Below are positions 8,515-16,852 of a stretch of DNA of 64,000 nucleotides, in pieces. Numbering within the stretch: the first letter of the stretch is position 1; every line of letters starts with the position of its first letter. Source of the DNA: Oscillospiraceae bacterium. GTDB lineage: Bacteria > Bacillota > Clostridia > Oscillospirales > Oscillospiraceae. The position numbers were made by a program, and so were the translations under genes. The notes under the pieces were generated by a model. That model was not told where the DNA came from. It saw only the letters and a program-made list of their open reading frames with translations, and searched no databases. The DNA is taken from positions 53,718 to 117,717 of the forward strand of contig JAFVCD010000019.1 in NCBI GenBank assembly GCA_017479425.1, read 5' to 3'.

Positions 8515-8982
8515 ATGAAGGATAACACTAAAAAGCTTATACTGTGCATCGGACTGCCGGTGCTGGGCGGTGCGCTCATCGGCTGGCTCACCGGCACAAT
8601 GGGCAACTACGACGATTTTGTAAAGCCGCCGCTCAGTCCCCCGGGATGGCTTTTCCCGGTGGTTTGGACGATTCTCTACGCCCTTATGGGCTACGCGCTG
8701 TGGCGGGCGCTCATCAGGTGCGGCACAAGCCGCGAGCAAACGTCGGTGCTGACGGTTTTCTCGTTCCAGCTTGCGCTCAATTACCTCTGGCCGGTCATTT
8801 TCTTCGTCATCGACGCGTACTGGGCGGCGGTCGCCTGCCTTGTCGCGCTCGTGATTATGATTATCTGGACAATGGCTGAGTTTATGAAGCACGAAAACCT
8901 CGCCTCGAAGCTGATGATACCGTATCTTTTATGGTGCGGCTTTGCGCTGTATCTCAACATCGGCGTCGCTGTGCTGAACTGA
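8515..8982 (+). CDS. tspO: TspO/MBR family tryptophan-rich sensory protein
   Basis: A 155-residue integral membrane protein with five predicted membrane segments. Family hallmarks are GGALIGWLTG, the loop VKPPLSPPGWLFPVVWTILY and LNYLWPVIFF. TspO proteins bind tetrapyrroles and related ligands, and the function in Clostridia is not settled. The ATG at 8515 has an ideal AGGAGG 6 bases ahead. An upstream in-frame extension to 8455 overlaps the PHP gene and is unlikely. The site is embedded in a hairpin, so translation may be controlled by RNA folding. Confidence 0.93.
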   Translation: MKDNTKKLILCIGLPVLGGALIGWLTGTMGNYDDFVKPPLSPPGWLFPVVWTILYALMGYALWRALIRCGTSREQTSVLTVFSFQLALNYLWPVIFFVIDAYWAAVACLVALVIMIIWTMAEFMKHENLASKLMIPYLLWCGFALYLNIGVAVLN

Positions 8983-8989
8983 ACAGAAA

Positions 8990-9016
8990 AGCGTGCCGCA
9001 AAGGCACGCTTTTTTT
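8990..9016. terminator. Bidirectional intrinsic terminator between tspO and the C69 dipeptidase
   Basis: The stem AGCGTGCC (8990-8997) / GGCACGCT (9003-9010) has a 5-base loop, followed on the plus strand by a run of seven Ts. A short A-run on the 5' side lets it also serve the convergent gene ending at 9038. Confidence 0.88.
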
Positions 9017-9037
9017 GTGCGGGCGGGCGCAGAGCTG

Positions 9038-10501
9038 TCAGTTATCGCTCATATTGAAGCCGTTTTTCATATCCTTTGACGACTCTAAAAGCACGGCGTT
9101 GAGGCACTTTACTGTTTCGCTCTTTGCCATCTCGCAGAGCTTCTCGTTAGCCTCGACGAGGGTCTTTTCGTCCTTTGTTTCCGCGTATTTTTTATCGTAC
9201 TCGGCAACTATCCTTCTTCCCTCGGTCATGACGGCGTTCTGATAGCGCTCGATAAAGCGCACGGTATTGCCGTAGGTGTGGTCGGCGAGCGCACCGATAA
9301 GGCGGGAGGCCCAGTAATAATTCTCGGTCGAAACGTCGAGCGTGACGTCGGACAGGTACTTCGGAGCCTTCGGCACGGCGGTGTAAACCGGCAGGAACGC
9401 GCCGAAGGTGGTCGAGCCGTAGCATATCCACTCAACGCCCTTGACCTTATCCTCAACGCCGCTTCTTATCTGGCATATCGAGGTCACGCCGGTGCGGTTG
9501 ATGCCGATGGAGCGGTACATTCCGCGCTTTCCGGTGTTTCGGTTTATGTACGGGTCAAAGTCAGTGCCCTGATAGTGGCCGGAGACGAGATAGCGCACGT
9601 CCTCAACGGCGACCTTGCGGTCGGGCACGAGGCACCACGGGATATTGTCGCTCTCGGGCGTGAACTCCGCGCCCTCGCCGGTCCACTTGTGGCTGTACGG
9701 CGTGAGGTAGCGCCCCATAAACCACGCGCGCGGCGTGTTGTAGATATGGTCGGTGTCGCTGTGCGAGCCGAAAACGTCGCGCGGGTTGAACGCGCCGTTC
9801 TGATTGAGGTCGAGGTTATTATCTCGTATAAACTCCCTCAGGTCAGCCGAGCAGAGGTGGTCGCGCCTATCCCCAAAGGCGTCCTCGAGGTCGAAGGAGT
9901 CCATCGCAAACTGGTTCGGCGCGATGACAACTGCATCGTCCGGCACGCGCTTTGCCATCCAGTGATGGCCGCCGATGGTCTCGAGCCACCAGACCTCGTT
10001 CTCATCGTTGAAGCCGATGCCGTTCGATTCATAGGTGCCGTACTTCTCAAGGAGCGCGCCGAGGCGCTCTACGCCCTCGCGGGCTGAGTGTATATACGGC
10101 AGGACGAGCAGGCAGATATCCTCCTCGCCTATTCCTCCGGGGATATCCTTCTCGCCGCGCTTCTCAGCCTTTTTATAGCGGACAAGCGGGTCTGCGGCGA
10201 GCACGCGCGGGTTTGAGGTGATGGTCTCGGTCGCGGTCATTCCGACATTAGCGGCGTTTATGCCGGTCGCCGGCCATACTCCGTGCGCCGGGTCGACTGA
10301 TGGGCACATCGTGTAGCGCATCGGCTCCTCCGGAAGCTCGATCTCGACCTTGGAGATGACCGATTTATACTTACGCTTCTGATCCTTCGGCTCGACTACG
10401 ATGAGCTTTTTGACGTCGAAAAAGCCGTCGTCGGTGCGGGAGATCATCGTTGAATTGTCATTTGTCGCCTTTTTTCCGACTAAAACTGTTGTGCAGGGCA
10501 T
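9038..10501 (-). CDS. C69 family dipeptidase (PepD/U34-like)
   Basis: A 487-residue Ntn-hydrolase of peptidase family C69, which cleaves dipeptides. The protein begins MPCTTVLVGKKAT; the Cys near the N-terminus is the nucleophile, exposed after removal of the first residues. Family blocks include NDNSTMISRTDDGF, AANVGMTATET and WWLETIGGHHWMA. There is no signal peptide, so it is probably cytoplasmic. The start at 10501 follows GGAGGAG; a 12-codon upstream extension is inside the ribosome binding region. It begins 1 base after the preceding hypothetical gene and is the last gene of a three-gene operon. Confidence 0.92.
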   Translation of the reverse strand: MPCTTVLVGKKATNDNSTMISRTDDGFFDVKKLIVVEPKDQKRKYKSVISKVEIELPEEPMRYTMCPSVDPAHGVWPATGINAANVGMTATETITSNPRVLAADPLVRYKKAEKRGEKDIPGGIGEEDICLLVLPYIHSAREGVERLGALLEKYGTYESNGIGFNDENEVWWLETIGGHHWMAKRVPDDAVVIAPNQFAMDSFDLEDAFGDRRDHLCSADLREFIRDNNLDLNQNGAFNPRDVFGSHSDTDHIYNTPRAWFMGRYLTPYSHKWTGEGAEFTPESDNIPWCLVPDRKVAVEDVRYLVSGHYQGTDFDPYINRNTGKRGMYRSIGINRTGVTSICQIRSGVEDKVKGVEWICYGSTTFGAFLPVYTAVPKAPKYLSDVTLDVSTENYYWASRLIGALADHTYGNTVRFIERYQNAVMTEGRRIVAEYDKKYAETKDEKTLVEANEKLCEMAKSETVKCLNAVLLESSKDMKNGFNMSDN

Positions 10502-10502
10502 A

Positions 10503-10844
10503 TTAACTCCTCCTCGCCTCAATGAGAGGCTTATCAAAATAGATTTTTCCGTTCAGGCTCTCAGCGAGAGCGGCAAAGTGGTCAAATTTCTTATCGTCAA
10601 GCTCAGCTTCGCGCTTTTTCGAGCGGCGTCCTTTGCCCGAGCAGAGCGTTTCCGCGGCAAAGGCGTCATAGCTTATGCCGAAATCGTCCGGCGCGTCGTG
10701 CGGGAAAAAGCTCACAGAGGCCTCGTAGGTTATGCTCCCGGCGTCGCTTTCGGCAGTGAGCTTTACGCAGGCGGCGTGACGCGCCCTGCCGTTATAAACG
10801 CAGTCAGCTTCAAAATACTGCTCGAATATATCGACTGTTTTCAC
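10503..10844 (-). CDS. Hypothetical protein (113 residues)
   Basis: No family is recognised. The protein is acidic in its N-terminal two thirds, with a beta-strand-like pattern (ARHAACVKLTAES, ITYEASVSFFPHD). It has a lysine/arginine patch (GKGRRSKKREAEL) and a C-terminal helix. It has no signal peptide or membrane segment. It overlaps the AlkD-like gene by 4 bases and precedes the dipeptidase by 1 base, so it is a real, co-translated gene. Confidence 0.75.
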   Translation of the reverse strand: MKTVDIFEQYFEADCVYNGRARHAACVKLTAESDAGSITYEASVSFFPHDAPDDFGISYDAFAAETLCSGKGRRSKKREAELDDKKFDHFAALAESLNGKIYFDKPLIEARRS

Positions 10845-11518
10845 TCTCTGTACCCCCTCAGTATCGCCTTATGCTCGTCCGGCACGCGATAGGATTCGCA
10901 CGCCTTCTGTATCGACTTATTATGCGTCCATCTGTCGAGGCGGCGCTCTTCGATATACGGCACAGCCGCGTCCCACTGCTTTGCGAGCGCGGTGGCAAAG
11001 TACCAGGCGCGCATCATGTTGACGTAGTACTCATCGCTATCGACTGCGGCGACCTCAGAAAGATACTCGTGCTTGAAATCACAGTCGAGGTAGTGGTTCA
11101 TAAGCGTGAGAATGCCGTAGCGCACGCAGTAGGTCCCGCCGGAGTTTATCCATCTGTAAGCGCGGCGGTAGAGGTCATCGCGGTGCTTTTTGAATACGGC
11201 GGGGTTTATCATATCCGTCGTCGCCCAGGAGAAAACGCGCGGCAGGAAAAAGTCGAGCGCGGCTATCGCCTCATCGTAGTCGCGCATAAGCGCGATGAGC
11301 GCGGCGTGGAGCTGATACTCCTCGAAATATTCGTGCTCCGTGGTGCTGAGAAGCGCCCTCGCCTCATCGGTGCCGCGAAGCTCCTTCGCAAGTGCGCGAA
11401 GCTGAGGCGTGCGGACTCCGAGCATGGTACTTTTGTCGACCGTCGGCATAAGCGAGGCGGCAAAGTCGCGGATTTTATCGTCGCGCAGGGCATAAAGCCG
11501 AGCCTGAATATCGGTCAT
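10841..11518 (-). CDS. DNA alkylation repair protein, AlkD-like HEAT-repeat family
   Basis: A 225-residue all-helical protein of the AlkC/AlkD-like family. Members with DNA glycosylase activity excise positively charged alkylpurines. The family's VRTPQLRALAKEL near residue 40 and the downstream FSWATTDMINP, WINSGGTYCVRYGILTLMNHY and NKSIQKACESYRV are present. It is the first gene of the operon, with AGAGGGTGAT ahead of the ATG and its own promoter. Enzyme activity was not tested and some members are catalytically silent DNA-binding proteins. Confidence 0.85.
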   Translation of the reverse strand: MTDIQARLYALRDDKIRDFAASLMPTVDKSTMLGVRTPQLRALAKELRGTDEARALLSTTEHEYFEEYQLHAALIALMRDYDEAIAALDFFLPRVFSWATTDMINPAVFKKHRDDLYRRAYRWINSGGTYCVRYGILTLMNHYLDCDFKHEYLSEVAAVDSDEYYVNMMRAWYFATALAKQWDAAVPYIEERRLDRWTHNKSIQKACESYRVPDEHKAILRGYRE

Positions 11519-11538
11519 GCTATCACCCTCTCGGGGTT

Positions 11539-11567
11539 ATAATAGCAAAATATCAAAAGATTTTCAA
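11539..11567 (-). promoter_or_regulatory. Promoter of the alkD-like operon
   Basis: On the minus strand TTGAAA (11562-11567), a 17-base spacer and TATTAT (11539-11544). The start point falls about 15 bases before the ATG at 11518. Confidence 0.75.
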
Positions 11568-11605
11568 GAGGTTCAAAATTTCCATCAATCAGCGCGGCGA
11601 ATACA

Positions 11606-11870
11606 GTAGGGGCGGGTCTACGCACCCGCCCGCTTCTCTGTTCATTCTCTCTCTTTTTCGTGAAAAAGAGAGAGAACGGAACCAAGAGAGAGATAAAAGC
11701 TCTTGTCGTTGACCATCAGATTTGGTGCCTCATAATGCGCGGTGTCCTTAGTCTGATTGGCGAAGCGTCTTATTCGCTTGGCCGCTTACTGCGTTTGTGA
11801 CCTTCGGTGTGTACTTCTACTGTACTCACCGCGCTGGCGCCGCAATGTTCGCACTTGTCATTTCAATTTA
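11606..11870. repeat. Gene-free block with two hairpins and a decayed or repeated sequence
   Basis: The 396-base gap between 11518 and 11916 holds no convincing gene. GGGCGGGT (11610-11617) pairs with ACCCGCCC (11624-11631). A perfect 15-bp stem follows (11645-11659 with 11662-11676) built on TTCTCTCTCTTTTTC. From about 11700 to 11860 the sequence can be read for ~30 codons on the minus strand (HTEGHKRSKRPSE, then stop) without a start codon. The GGGGCGGGT hairpin resembles short palindromic repeats scattered in Clostridia genomes. That the whole block is an interspersed element is inference. Confidence 0.45.
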
Positions 11871-11883
11871 AAAACAGTATAAT
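11855..11883 (+). promoter_or_regulatory. Promoter of the clostripain gene
   Basis: TTGTCA (11855-11860), a 17-base spacer and a perfect TATAAT (11878-11883). AGGAGG at 11901-11906 precedes the ATG at 11916. Confidence 0.85.
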
Positions 11884-11915
11884 AATCCTTAATCTTTTAT
11901 AGGAGGTACTTTCCT

Positions 11916-14360
11916 ATGGCAGAAAGACCAACCGGCCGCAGGCGCAACGTCAGCGGCGAATCTCAGGATATCCATAAGCACGGCTCGGGACTCGGCACTG
12001 GCCCCGTCGGCGACGCGAGCGGCAGACCGCAGAGCGCCAAGAGCTCCTCGACCTCTTCCTCCTCCGGCACGAGAGCCTCGGGCAAGATGAACCCCATCGT
12101 CATCGTGCTGCTGCTTCTTATGATGTTTGTCGGCGGCGGAGGCGGTCTCGGAACGATACTCGGCCTGTTCGGCGGCGATACCTCGACCGCGGCTCCGTCA
12201 GCTCAGCCCTCCTCCGACTCCGCGATAAGCGACATCGCGGGCGGGCTCATCGAAAACGCCCTCGGCGGAAACGGACTCAGCTCTATTCTCGGCACAAGCC
12301 TTGAATCGACGCTTAACTCTCTCGGCGGCGCGAACAACTCCACCGGCTGGAGCCTCACGAAGAACACCGGCTCCCTCGACTCCACCGTTGCCTCCGGCGT
12401 GCGCGACCGCTACACCGCGATAAAGGGCGGCGGCAGAGACACCGTCACGATAATGGTCTATATGTGCGGCGCCGACCTTGAGAGCAAGGGCGGAATGGCG
12501 ACAAACGACATTCAGGAGATGTACGGCGCGACTATCAGCGACAATATAAATCTCCTCGTCTACACCGGCGGCGCGAAGAAGTGGAACAACAGCGTAATTT
12601 CCAATCAGACAAACCAGATATGGCAGGTCAAGACCGGCGGCATCATCTGCCTCGAGAAGGACATGGGCGCGAGTGCCATGACGAAGCCCGCGACCCTCAC
12701 CGGCTTTATCGACTACTGTAAGCGCAACTACCCCGCCGACAGAATGGAGCTTATCTTCTGGAACCACGGCGGCGGAAGCATCTCCGGCTACGGCTACGAT
12801 GAAAAGTTCCAGTCCGCAGGCTCGATGAGTCTCGCCGGAATCAACGAGGCGCTCAAAAACGCCGGAATAAAGTACGATTTCATCGGCTTCGACACCTGCC
12901 TTATGGCTACGGCTGAGAACGCCCTCATGCTCTCGGACTACGCGGATTACCTCATCGCCTCCGAGGAGACAGAGCCGGGCGTGGGCTGGTACTACACCGA
13001 CTGGCTGAACGCATTTTCAAAGAACACCTCCATACCGACCATTGAGCTCGGCAAGGAGATATGCGACAGCTTCCTGCGTGAGTGCAACCGCTCCTGCGCC
13101 GGTCAGAAAACCACACTCTCCGTAGTCGACCTCGCGGAGCTTGAAAAAACGCTCCCCGCAGAGCTTCGCGATTTCGCTCAGAGCACCTCTAAAATGCTCG
13201 ACAGCAAGAAGTACGACGCGGTTTCAAAGGCGCGCACCGACTCCAGAGAGTTTGCGCAGTCGAGCAGGATAGATCAGGTCGACCTCGTTCACCTCGCCTC
13301 CAATATGGGAACGAGCGAGGGCAAGGCGCTCGCGCAGGCTGTTCTCGGCGCCGTCAAGTACAACGTCACAAGCTCGAATATGACGAACGCCTACGGTCTT
13401 TCGATATACTTCCCCTATCAGAAGCTCTCCGGCGTCAACAGCGCCGTGAACGCCTACGAGGCTATCGGCATGGACTCCGATTACGCCGACGTTATCCAAA
13501 AGTTTGCCTCCGTCGAAACAGGCGGTCAGGCGATCTCGGGCGGTCAGTCAAGCCCCCTCAGCTCCATTCTCTCTAATTACGTTTCCGGCGGCACAGTTGC
13601 GGACTCCCCGGATATGATCTCCTCCGTTCTGAACGGACTGCTCGGCGGCGACCTCGGCAACGTGGCGGGGCTGTTTGCCGGCAATTCGGACTTTCTCGGA
13701 AAGGGTCTTGACGTTGAAGCGGCGACCGAGTTCCTCAGTGAAAACCGCGTCGATCCCAAGAGCTTTGTATGGGATGAGGACGGCTATATGCTCCTCCCGG
13801 AGAGCGAGTGGAGCCTCATAAACGATCTCAAGCTGAACGTCCTCTACGATGACGGCGACGGCTACATCGACCTCGGACTTGACACTGTCTACGAGTTTGA
13901 CGAGTACGGCCGCCTCTCCGGCGACTATGACGGCTACTGGGTCGGCATAAACGGGCTTGCGGTGCCGTATTACCACGAATCGACAGTCACCGAGGGCGGC
14001 GTCACGACGATAACCGGCAGAGTTCCCTGCCGCATAAACGATGAGCGCGCGGAGCTGATAATAGTCTTTGAGAACGACATCGGCAGAGTTGCCGGCGCTA
14101 GATACTTCTACGTCGAGGGCGAGACCGAGACAGTTCCGAAAAGCCTCACTGAGCTCTCTATTGGCGACACCATCGTCTACATCTGCGACTACTATCAGTA
14201 CAACGGCATCTACTCCGACTCCTACCTCTACGGCGAGGCGTTTGAGTACGACGGCACGCTCGACGTCACCGACGTCGCAATCAGAACCGACCACGCGGTC
14301 GCGGCCTACCGCTTCCGCGATATCTACGGCCAGAACTACTGGTCAGAGGTTATGGAATAA
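11916..14360 (+). CDS. Membrane-anchored clostripain-family (C11) cysteine peptidase
   Basis: An 814-residue protein. It has a basic/Ser-rich cytoplasmic start (1-57), one membrane anchor at ~58-85 (NPIVIVLLLLMMFVGGGGG), a Gly/Ser linker, and a C11 peptidase domain from ~175 to 530. The catalytic His284 is in FWNHGGG and Cys328 in GFDTCLMA, both in the family context. The region ~590-814 is acidic and beta-rich and not recognised. C11 peptidases cleave after Arg and are usually secreted and self-activating. This one would be tethered outside the membrane and might act on surface proteins. A strong promoter and AGGAGG site suggest good expression. It is a single-gene unit. Confidence 0.92.
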   Translation: MAERPTGRRRNVSGESQDIHKHGSGLGTGPVGDASGRPQSAKSSSTSSSSGTRASGKMNPIVIVLLLLMMFVGGGGGLGTILGLFGGDTSTAAPSAQPSSDSAISDIAGGLIENALGGNGLSSILGTSLESTLNSLGGANNSTGWSLTKNTGSLDSTVASGVRDRYTAIKGGGRDTVTIMVYMCGADLESKGGMATNDIQEMYGATISDNINLLVYTGGAKKWNNSVISNQTNQIWQVKTGGIICLEKDMGASAMTKPATLTGFIDYCKRNYPADRMELIFWNHGGGSISGYGYDEKFQSAGSMSLAGINEALKNAGIKYDFIGFDTCLMATAENALMLSDYADYLIASEETEPGVGWYYTDWLNAFSKNTSIPTIELGKEICDSFLRECNRSCAGQKTTLSVVDLAELEKTLPAELRDFAQSTSKMLDSKKYDAVSKARTDSREFAQSSRIDQVDLVHLASNMGTSEGKALAQAVLGAVKYNVTSSNMTNAYGLSIYFPYQKLSGVNSAVNAYEAIGMDSDYADVIQKFASVETGGQAISGGQSSPLSSILSNYVSGGTVADSPDMISSVLNGLLGGDLGNVAGLFAGNSDFLGKGLDVEAATEFLSENRVDPKSFVWDEDGYMLLPESEWSLINDLKLNVLYDDGDGYIDLGLDTVYEFDEYGRLSGDYDGYWVGINGLAVPYYHESTVTEGGVTTITGRVPCRINDERAELIIVFENDIGRVAGARYFYVEGETETVPKSLTELSIGDTIVYICDYYQYNGIYSDSYLYGEAFEYDGTLDVTDVAIRTDHAVAAYRFRDIYGQNYWSEVME

Positions 14361-14432
14361 AAATAGCTATCGCATTTTTATTATATATATGTCCTTTTTC
14401 TCGCCACTTTTGTGGCAACCGAAAAAGATGAC

Positions 14433-14472
14433 AAACATAGAGGGTACCGAATAATCGGTACCCTCTATGTTT
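14433..14472. terminator. Bidirectional terminator, perfect 18-bp stem
   Basis: Positions 14433-14450 are perfectly complementary to 14455-14472 (core AGAGGGTACCGA) with a 4-base loop, then T-rich sequence on the plus strand and an A/T flank on the other. It ends the clostripain transcript and overlaps the stop codon of the convergent MFS gene. Confidence 0.9.
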
Positions 14473-15697
14473 ATTTATACAGCTTAGGATAAGCCTTTTT
14501 ATCGAGCGCCTTTAGAATTATCGCTATCACTATCGAGAGCGCGGTAATTGTGATTATCAGCGCCCACGCCGCCGTGGGGCTCGCGTAATCGTAGAGATTG
14601 CCGACGGCGATATCGATTACGAACATCACAGCCGTGCTGAGAACGCTCATAAAGCCGTTGAGCCTGCCTCTGTGCGAGGCGGGAGTACGGCGCGAGATGT
14701 ACGGCCCCTCGGAGATGGTCGTGAATATCTCGCCCCAGGTGAAGATAAGCATCGCGATGTAATAGCCCGGTATAAAGCCGAGGATCAGCGCGAAAAGCAC
14801 GTAGCCCGCCATTATGAGCAATCTGCCCGTTATCATCTTCCCCGTTTCGCGCATTCGCTTGAAAATGCGGGTGATGACCGGCGTGAACAGCACGACGGTT
14901 ATGCAGTTGAGGCTCGACACAGTGCCGTAGATTATCGCGCCCTCCTCGCCGTGGACAGCGCCCATATCGAGCGGCATTATGTAGCTGTACTGGCTGTATG
15001 CCGCGCCGTAGAGCGCTCCGCCGACGATGCAGAGGAGTATAAGCGGATTTTTGCGGAGGATTTTGAATATTCCCTCCCCGCTCTCCGACTTCTGATAGCT
15101 CGCCTCCTCGCTCTTATCCTCAACCGGCGTTATATCGCGGATGAGCACCGCGATGAGCAGGGTCGAGAGCGCCACCGAAACGCCGCTTATTATGAAGCTC
15201 AGCCACAGATAATCCTTGAAGAGCAGTCCGGCGATGGTCGGAGACAGCACAAGCCCGAGGTTTGCGCCGAGGTAGTCGAGCGAATACGCCCGCTCCCTGT
15301 CCTTCGTTGCGGAGAGGTCGGCAAAAAGCGCGTCGTAGGAGGGGTACTCCATGCTCTGAAATGCTCCCGCGACGACGAAAAGCACGACTGTCGCTATGCT
15401 CATCGGGATAAACCCGCAGATTATATAGAGCGCAACGCTCACAGCGTCGCAGAATACGATGACCCACTTCTTATTGAAGCGGTCGGCAAGCTTTCCGCCG
15501 ATGAGATTGGCGGGCAGCATTATGAGTGAGCCCGCGACGAAGTAATATGAGATGACCGAGGCGGAGAGACTCAGCTTCTGGCTCAGTATCATCGTCATCA
15601 CCGGCCATATCATACTGCCGAGATTCGTGACCATCCGCCCGAAAAAGAGGATATAGACCTCGCGCCGCAGTCCGCGGTATTGATTTATAAGATTCAT
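14471..15697 (-). CDS. MFS transporter (drug/metabolite efflux type)
   Basis: A 408-residue protein with about 12 hydrophobic segments. The MFS loop 2-3 signature appears as GGKLADRFNKKWVI, and an equivalent after segment 8 as ITRIFKRMRETGK. A charged central loop (PVEDKSEEASYQKSESGEG) separates the halves. The substrate is unknown; the layout fits the drug:H+ antiporter groups. No ribosome binding site is visible before the ATG at 15697, and a hairpin lies directly upstream. Poor translation or a very short leader is therefore possible. Confidence 0.88.
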   Translation of the reverse strand: MNLINQYRGLRREVYILFFGRMVTNLGSMIWPVMTMILSQKLSLSASVISYYFVAGSLIMLPANLIGGKLADRFNKKWVIVFCDAVSVALYIICGFIPMSIATVVLFVVAGAFQSMEYPSYDALFADLSATKDRERAYSLDYLGANLGLVLSPTIAGLLFKDYLWLSFIISGVSVALSTLLIAVLIRDITPVEDKSEEASYQKSESGEGIFKILRKNPLILLCIVGGALYGAAYSQYSYIMPLDMGAVHGEEGAIIYGTVSSLNCITVVLFTPVITRIFKRMRETGKMITGRLLIMAGYVLFALILGFIPGYYIAMLIFTWGEIFTTISEGPYISRRTPASHRGRLNGFMSVLSTAVMFVIDIAVGNLYDYASPTAAWALIITITALSIVIAIILKALDKKAYPKLYK

Positions 15698-15705
15698 AGA
15701 TAGTT

Positions 15706-15732
15706 AAAACGGGCGGGCAAAAATACCCGCCC
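15706..15732 (-). terminator. Intrinsic terminator after glf
   Basis: On the minus strand GGGCGGG (15726-15732) and CCCGCCC (15711-15717) form a stem with an 8-base loop, followed by GTTTTA. It would separate glf from the MFS gene. Confidence 0.6.
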
Positions 15733-15739
15733 TTCAGCT

Positions 15740-16843
15740 TCAGTTCAGCTCCGCTCTCACGCAGTCGAGGGCGGCGCGGATGACCTTATCCATATCGAAA
15801 TACCTGTACATTCCGAGCCTGCCGCCGAAAATCACATCCGGTCGGGATTTTGCAAGCTCCTTATAGCGCTCGTAGAGCGCGCCGTTCGGCGCGTCGTTTA
15901 CCGGATAGTACGGCTCCATGCCGGGCTTCCACTCCGTCGGGTACTCGCGGGAGATGACGGTTTTCGGCTGCGTGCCGTAGACAAAGTGCTTGTGCTCGAT
16001 GATGCGGGTATAGGGTATCTCGCGCTCTGTGTAGTTCACAACGGCAGAACCCTGATAGTTATCGGTGTCGAGCGTCTCGGTTTCAAAGGAAACAGTGCGG
16101 TACTGCAAATGTCCGAGCTGGAAGCCGAAGAACTCGTCGATGGCGCCGGTAAAGACAGTCTTGTCTGCGATGCCCTCGTGACCCTTTATGAACTCGAAAT
16201 AGTCGCAGTTGAGCAGTACCTCGCTGCCCTCGAGGAGCTTTTCGACGATTTTATCGTAGCCCTCGACGGGTATGCCCTGATGCGGGTCTGAAAAATAGTT
16301 GTTATTATAGGTAAAGCGCAGCGGAAGCCTGCGGATTATGAACGCCGGAAGCTCGGTGCAATCTCTGCCCCACTGCTTTTCCGTGTAGCCCTTGACAAGC
16401 TTTTCATACACGGTTCTGCCGACGAGCTTCAGCGCCTGCTCTTCAAGATTCTTCGGCTCGTCGATGTTGTACGCCGCCTTCTCCTCCTCGATTTTCGCCT
16501 TCGCCTCGGCTGGCGTGCGGATATCCCACAGCTTTGCAAAGGTGTTCATATTGAACGGGAGGTTGTACATCGTGCCCTTGTAGTTGGCTACCGGGGTGTT
16601 CACGAAGTTATTGAAGTGCGCGAGCCTTGTGACATATTCCCAGACCTCCTCGTCCGAGGTGTGGAAGATGTGCGCGCCGTAGCGGTGCACCTGTATTCCC
16701 TCGACGTCCTCGACGTGGATATTGCCGGCGATGTGGGAGCGCTTGTCGATAACGAGGCAGGCTTTGCCCGCCCTTGTCGCCTCGTGGGCGAATACGGCGC
16801 CGAAAAGTCCCGCGCCGACAATGAGATAATCGTATTTTTTCAT
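15740..16843 (-). CDS. glf: UDP-galactopyranose mutase
   Basis: A 367-residue FAD enzyme interconverting UDP-galactopyranose and UDP-galactofuranose. The N-terminal dinucleotide-binding motif is YDYLIVGAGLFGAVFAHEA, and IDKRSHIAGN contacts the cofactor. Family blocks RYGAHIFHTSDEEVWEYV, YTEKQWGRDCTELP and GRLGMYRYFDMDKVI are present, including the Arg that binds the UDP-Gal diphosphate. Length is normal. It starts 9 bases after the stop of the upstream glycosyltransferase, with which it forms a two-gene operon. Galactofuranose is therefore likely part of a surface polymer. Confidence 0.97.
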   Translation of the reverse strand: MKKYDYLIVGAGLFGAVFAHEATRAGKACLVIDKRSHIAGNIHVEDVEGIQVHRYGAHIFHTSDEEVWEYVTRLAHFNNFVNTPVANYKGTMYNLPFNMNTFAKLWDIRTPAEAKAKIEEEKAAYNIDEPKNLEEQALKLVGRTVYEKLVKGYTEKQWGRDCTELPAFIIRRLPLRFTYNNNYFSDPHQGIPVEGYDKIVEKLLEGSEVLLNCDYFEFIKGHEGIADKTVFTGAIDEFFGFQLGHLQYRTVSFETETLDTDNYQGSAVVNYTEREIPYTRIIEHKHFVYGTQPKTVISREYPTEWKPGMEPYYPVNDAPNGALYERYKELAKSRPDVIFGGRLGMYRYFDMDKVIRAALDCVRAELN

Positions 16844-16852
16844 GCCTGCACC

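Noticed and set aside
13548-14294. 248-residue minus-strand frame inside the clostripain gene
   Set aside because: Antisense shadow without ribosome binding site or motifs. The plus-strand gene has a full promoter, start and catalytic residues.
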